A stretch of 8,041 nt of DNA, taken from Lachnospiraceae bacterium. Lineage in GTDB: Bacteria > Bacillota > Clostridia > Lachnospirales > Lachnospiraceae. The stretch covers positions 1-8,041 of the forward strand of contig JAGCRJ010000141.1 in assembly GCA_017964745.1 (NCBI GenBank), in the 5' to 3' direction. Shown one piece after another: positions 5,983 through 8,041 of the stretch. The position numbers were made by a program, and so were the translations under genes. The notes under the pieces were generated by a model. The model was given only the letters and a program-made list of their open reading frames with translations. It made no database searches and was not told the DNA's origin. Numbering within the stretch: position 1 is the first letter of the stretch; each line of letters opens with the position of its first letter.

Positions 5983-7514
5983 TTCTTAAAATATCTCGCA
6001 AGGCCCTGGGCCAGGAGATACCTTCCGTTTTCAATGTAATGAACATCATCCAGGTAAAAAGGAGTGGTTTCCTGGGTGAATACAAAATCTTCCGTCAGTG
6101 ACAGGAACTGACAGTTCTGCTCTATAGCCACTTCATAGGTTATATCTCTGTAATCCTGAAGGATACATGAATTGCCGTCCGTTCCGGTATCCAGGTTCCC
6201 GAAATCAAATGCGTTAATATATCCGGGAGCAAGGAACAGTATCTGCGCTTTCGGATAGGATGTTTTTATTGATTCGGCAAAGTAGGTGAGTGCGGCTCTG
6301 AAATCATCCAGAGGGAGACCGCAAAAATAATCGTTGAGTCCGAATTCTATTATGAATATCGAGTTTTCACCTTCATTATTGTTTTCTTCCAGTTTGGTCT
6401 TTGCAAGTGTGTAGTCCTCGTAGGCATAGCTGGAAGAGAACAGATCGATGAATTCTTCCTTTTCACTTCTTCCCATAAGATAATCAAATGCACATCCGAG
6501 AGAAGTGGAAGGATCGGCGGTACTGACAGCCGACCATCCGCCAACGGCAAGATTATAAACGTTTGCACCAGTCATATCCCTGAAGAATGCAGGAATGGAA
6601 GTGTCGTCACGGTAATTGCCTATTACGGAATCTCCTATGAAGAACACATCTTTTCCGGACATATCCGCATAGGAAGCCCTGACCTGTTCAAACTCCCCGG
6701 CCAGCCCGATTATGCGATCCATTTCTTCGTTTACATTAGCATAGGTCAGCAGGCAGGAAAGGCTGGTCTCGGTAATATTCAGCGACTGCAGATGGTCGTA
6801 GATATCTTCATCGACGGGACTGTCCAAACCGTTGGTCCGGATACAATCAGAGTAAAGAACCCATTCCATTGAGGAAATGTAGTACATCATTACATTGGGA
6901 CGTTCCCTGAAATATCTGACAAAAGTGATATATGAGAGCCTTGCCTCTCTTTTTTGCTCTTCGGTAAGATTTATCCAGTCCAATGCCGAATCAGCCGGGA
7001 AATATACGATAAATGCCGTTCCGGGATGTTCCTCGGAAAGCTTGTATATAAACTCCAGATTTCGCTGAAAGTATTCTTTGCTTGAGCATGACTGAAGAAA
7101 AGCGGCGTAAGGGTCTATTCCGAGAATGAAATATCTGGGAAACTCGTCCTCCGGGAATTGTTCGGAGCTGTCAACAATATAATCGCTCATCATCCTGAAT
7201 GAGCTGAAGCGGTCGTTTGCCATGAAATAAGGCACACCCACTTTCTCGGAGAAAGTGATGCCGTTTACCGTCTGGTCATACATATATACCGCAACGGCTC
7301 CGGCACTTGTATCACAGAAAGTATCATAGTATCCGGTCCTGCCTATATGAATGACTTCGGAGACATATTTTGAACGACCCTCGGGAATGACGATTTTTCT
7401 CGGATTAAGAGCTCTGTAGACCATATATGCGATAAATATCACCAAAAGCAGAATTGCAGCCGCAATCCCACCCAAAATGATCATTTTTCTTTTGTTTCCG
7501 AAGGTTTTTTTCAT
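5979..7514 (-). CDS. Membrane-anchored SGNH/GDSL hydrolase with a degenerate N-terminal repeat
   Basis: A 511-residue protein with a basic N-terminus (KKTFGNKRK) and one hydrophobic segment (about 11-33), so the rest should face outward. The C-terminal domain (about 285-511) has all SGNH blocks: FFIGDS with Ser296, NLAVGG (321-326), FGLND (391-395) and YLDDVH with D489 and H492. Such enzymes are esterases, or O-acetyl transferases or deacetylases of polysaccharides. The region 50-250 matches the same pattern without the catalytic residues: IHIGRTG for the GDS block (G58-R59-T60), YFMANDRFSS (96-105) for YNLAVGGWSA, and FILGIDPY (129-136) for the GLND block. It therefore looks like a dead second copy. 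Eight cysteines lie outside the membrane. Only a weak AAGAG precedes the ATG at 7514; M11 is a less likely start. It is the first gene of a two-gene unit. The substrate is inferred, not shown. Confidence 0.87.
   Translation of the reverse strand: MKKTFGNKRKMIILGGIAAAILLLVIFIAYMVYRALNPRKIVIPEGRSKYVSEVIHIGRTGYYDTFCDTSAGAVAVYMYDQTVNGITFSEKVGVPYFMANDRFSSFRMMSDYIVDSSEQFPEDEFPRYFILGIDPYAAFLQSCSSKEYFQRNLEFIYKLSEEHPGTAFIVYFPADSALDWINLTEEQKREARLSYITFVRYFRERPNVMMYYISSMEWVLYSDCIRTNGLDSPVDEDIYDHLQSLNITETSLSCLLTYANVNEEMDRIIGLAGEFEQVRASYADMSGKDVFFIGDSVIGNYRDDTSIPAFFRDMTGANVYNLAVGGWSAVSTADPSTSLGCAFDYLMGRSEKEEFIDLFSSSYAYEDYTLAKTKLEENNNEGENSIFIIEFGLNDYFCGLPLDDFRAALTYFAESIKTSYPKAQILFLAPGYINAFDFGNLDTGTDGNSCILQDYRDITYEVAIEQNCQFLSLTEDFVFTQETTPFYLDDVHYIENGRYLLAQGLARYFKK
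7239..7257. repeat. Perfect 9-base inverted repeat inside the SGNH gene
   Basis: CACTTTCTC (7239-7247) and GAGAAAGTG (7249-7257) are exact reverse complements around one base. The site lies in the 5' part of the SGNH gene and codes for TFSEKV. It could be an operator-like site or a chance result of codon choice. Confidence 0.4.
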
Positions 7515-7523
7515 GCTCTTATA

Positions 7524-7532
7524 TGGTATAAT
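7524..7532 (+). promoter_or_regulatory. Candidate extended -10 promoter for the family 2 glycosyltransferase
   Basis: TGG followed by TATAAT (7527-7532) is a consensus extended -10 element (TGn-TATAAT). The T-rich stretch at about 7504-7511 is where a -35 box would fall, but it is not a good TTGACA match. A start near 7539 would give a leader of about 80 bases before the ATG at 7618. Confidence 0.6.
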
Positions 7533-7548
7533 AAATTACGTATGTGAA

Positions 7549-7566
7549 ATAGTTGCACTAAACTAT
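7549..7566. repeat. Inverted repeat in the divergent promoter region, possible operator
   Basis: ATAGTT (7549-7554) and AACTAT (7561-7566) are exact reverse complements around six bases. A smaller nested repeat, TAGT-TGC-ACTA, covers 7550-7560. The right arm overlaps the second TATAAT box at 7564-7569, so a bound protein could block it, or the arms could form a weak hairpin in the leader RNA. Confidence 0.35.
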
Positions 7567-7570
7567 AATA
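7564..7570. promoter_or_regulatory. Second -10-like element, readable on both strands
   Basis: TATAATA at 7564-7570 gives a perfect TATAAT on the plus strand, with a transcript start near 7577 and a leader of about 40 bases for the family 2 glycosyltransferase. On the minus strand it reads TATTAT, one mismatch from consensus, with a start near 7558 and a leader of about 44 bases for the SGNH gene. No good -35 box is visible for either direction. Confidence 0.4.
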
Positions 7571-7607
7571 TCATCAAATTTACATGGATGACTACGTTTT
7601 TCTTTTT

Positions 7608-7620
7608 GGAGTTTTTTATG
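7608..7620 (+). promoter_or_regulatory. Ribosome binding site of the family 2 glycosyltransferase
   Basis: GGAG at 7608-7611 sits six bases (all T) before the ATG at 7618. It fixes the start, which also agrees with the conserved N-terminus LIPCYNE of the family. Confidence 0.8.
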
Positions 7621-8041
7621 GATAATTTAGCAGTTCTTATACCGTGCTATAACGAGGCTCAGACCATCGCCAAGGTTATAGGGGACGTTAAAAAGGTTCT
7701 CCCTGAGGCCGTTATTTACGTATATAACAACAATTCCACCGACGATACCGCCAAGATCGCAGAAGAGTGCGGTGCGATAGTAAGAAATGAGTACAAACAG
7801 GGCAAGGGAAACGTCATCAGAAGAATGTTCCGCGAGATCAACGCCAAGTGCTACCTGATGATAGACGGAGAAGATACCTATCCCCTTGAGAGCGCACCCG
7901 AGATGGTAAAGCTCGTTCTTGAGAAGAATTCCGACATGGTAGTCGGCGACAGGCTTTCATCCACCTACTTTACCGAGAACAAGAGACCCTTCCACAATTT
8001 CGGAAAGTCCCTCATGAGATGGGGCATCAATCATCTCTTCA
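7618..8041 (+). CDS. Family 2 glycosyltransferase (DPM1/GtrB-like), 5' part
   Basis: The first 141 codons of a GT-A glycosyltransferase, running off the window end. Visible motifs are VLIPCYNEAQTI (6-17), VYNNNSTDDTAKIA (35-48), KQGKGNVIRRMF (60-71), the metal-binding block MIDGEDTYP (81-89) and VVGDRLSS (108-115). This pattern is typical of enzymes that move a sugar from a nucleotide donor to polyprenyl phosphate or a similar acceptor, usually followed by C-terminal membrane helices that would lie beyond the window. The usual DGDD of the metal site reads DGED here (E85). It is transcribed divergently from the SGNH gene and appears to start a new transcription unit from the 7515-7617 region. 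It may belong to the same polysaccharide locus, supplying a lipid-linked sugar, but that is inferred from position. Confidence 0.92.
   Translation, partial: MDNLAVLIPCYNEAQTIAKVIGDVKKVLPEAVIYVYNNNSTDDTAKIAEECGAIVRNEYKQGKGNVIRRMFREINAKCYLMIDGEDTYPLESAPEMVKLVLEKNSDMVVGDRLSSTYFTENKRPFHNFGKSLMRWGINHLF

Noticed and set aside
5828..6085. 85-codon minus-strand frame across the SGNH/protease junction
   Set aside because: It lies out of frame over the ends of two well-supported genes that overlap by ATGA, and its translation shows no domain.
1..8041. CRISPR arrays, tRNA or rRNA genes, insertion sequences, attachment sites
   Set aside because: No spaced direct repeats, RNA gene signatures, transposase frames or terminal repeats were seen when reading both strands.

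Overview
The window looks like part of a surface-polysaccharide (capsule or exopolysaccharide) locus of a low-to-mid GC Firmicute, most likely a Clostridia member of the Lachnospiraceae type. This rests on good Shine-Dalgarno sites, tight ATGA/TTGA gene overlaps, strong use of CTT, AAG, GGA and CCC codons, a WbaP-like initiating transferase followed by GT-B glycosyltransferases, and Ig-like repeats of a kind common in Lachnospiraceae surface proteins. The taxon is an inference; no marker gene is present.

Layout. (1) Positions 1-4378, plus strand: a polysaccharide assembly operon. It holds the 3' end of a polyprenyl-phosphate sugar-1-phosphate transferase and three GT-B (GT4/GT1-like) glycosyltransferases. 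The first three genes overlap by 1-4 bases. The fourth follows a 74-base gap with its own strong ribosome binding site. The first and third glycosyltransferases are diverged paralogues of each other and flank an unrelated one. (2) Positions 4385-4414: a strong hairpin between convergent genes, which can serve as terminator for both sides. (3) Positions 4435-7514, minus strand: two genes coupled by an ATGA overlap. The first encodes a membrane-anchored SGNH hydrolase whose N-terminal half looks like a second, catalytically dead SGNH repeat. The second encodes a membrane-anchored trypsin-like serine protease carried on three Ig-like domains. (4) Positions 7515-7617: a divergent promoter region with two copies of the heptamer TATAATA and an inverted repeat. 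(5) From 7618 to the window end, plus strand: the start of a DPM1/GtrB-like family 2 glycosyltransferase.

How the genes may work together. The sugar transferase would load the first sugar phosphate on the undecaprenyl carrier at the inner face of the membrane, and the three GT-B enzymes would extend the repeat unit. No flippase, polymerase or chain-length regulator is visible; these should lie outside the window. The two minus-strand products have an N-terminal anchor with the catalytic part predicted outside the cell, so they could trim, acylate or deacylate the polymer or process surface proteins. That link is inferred from position only. The most unusual items are the protease/SGNH pair, the tandem SGNH architecture and the divergent promoter region.
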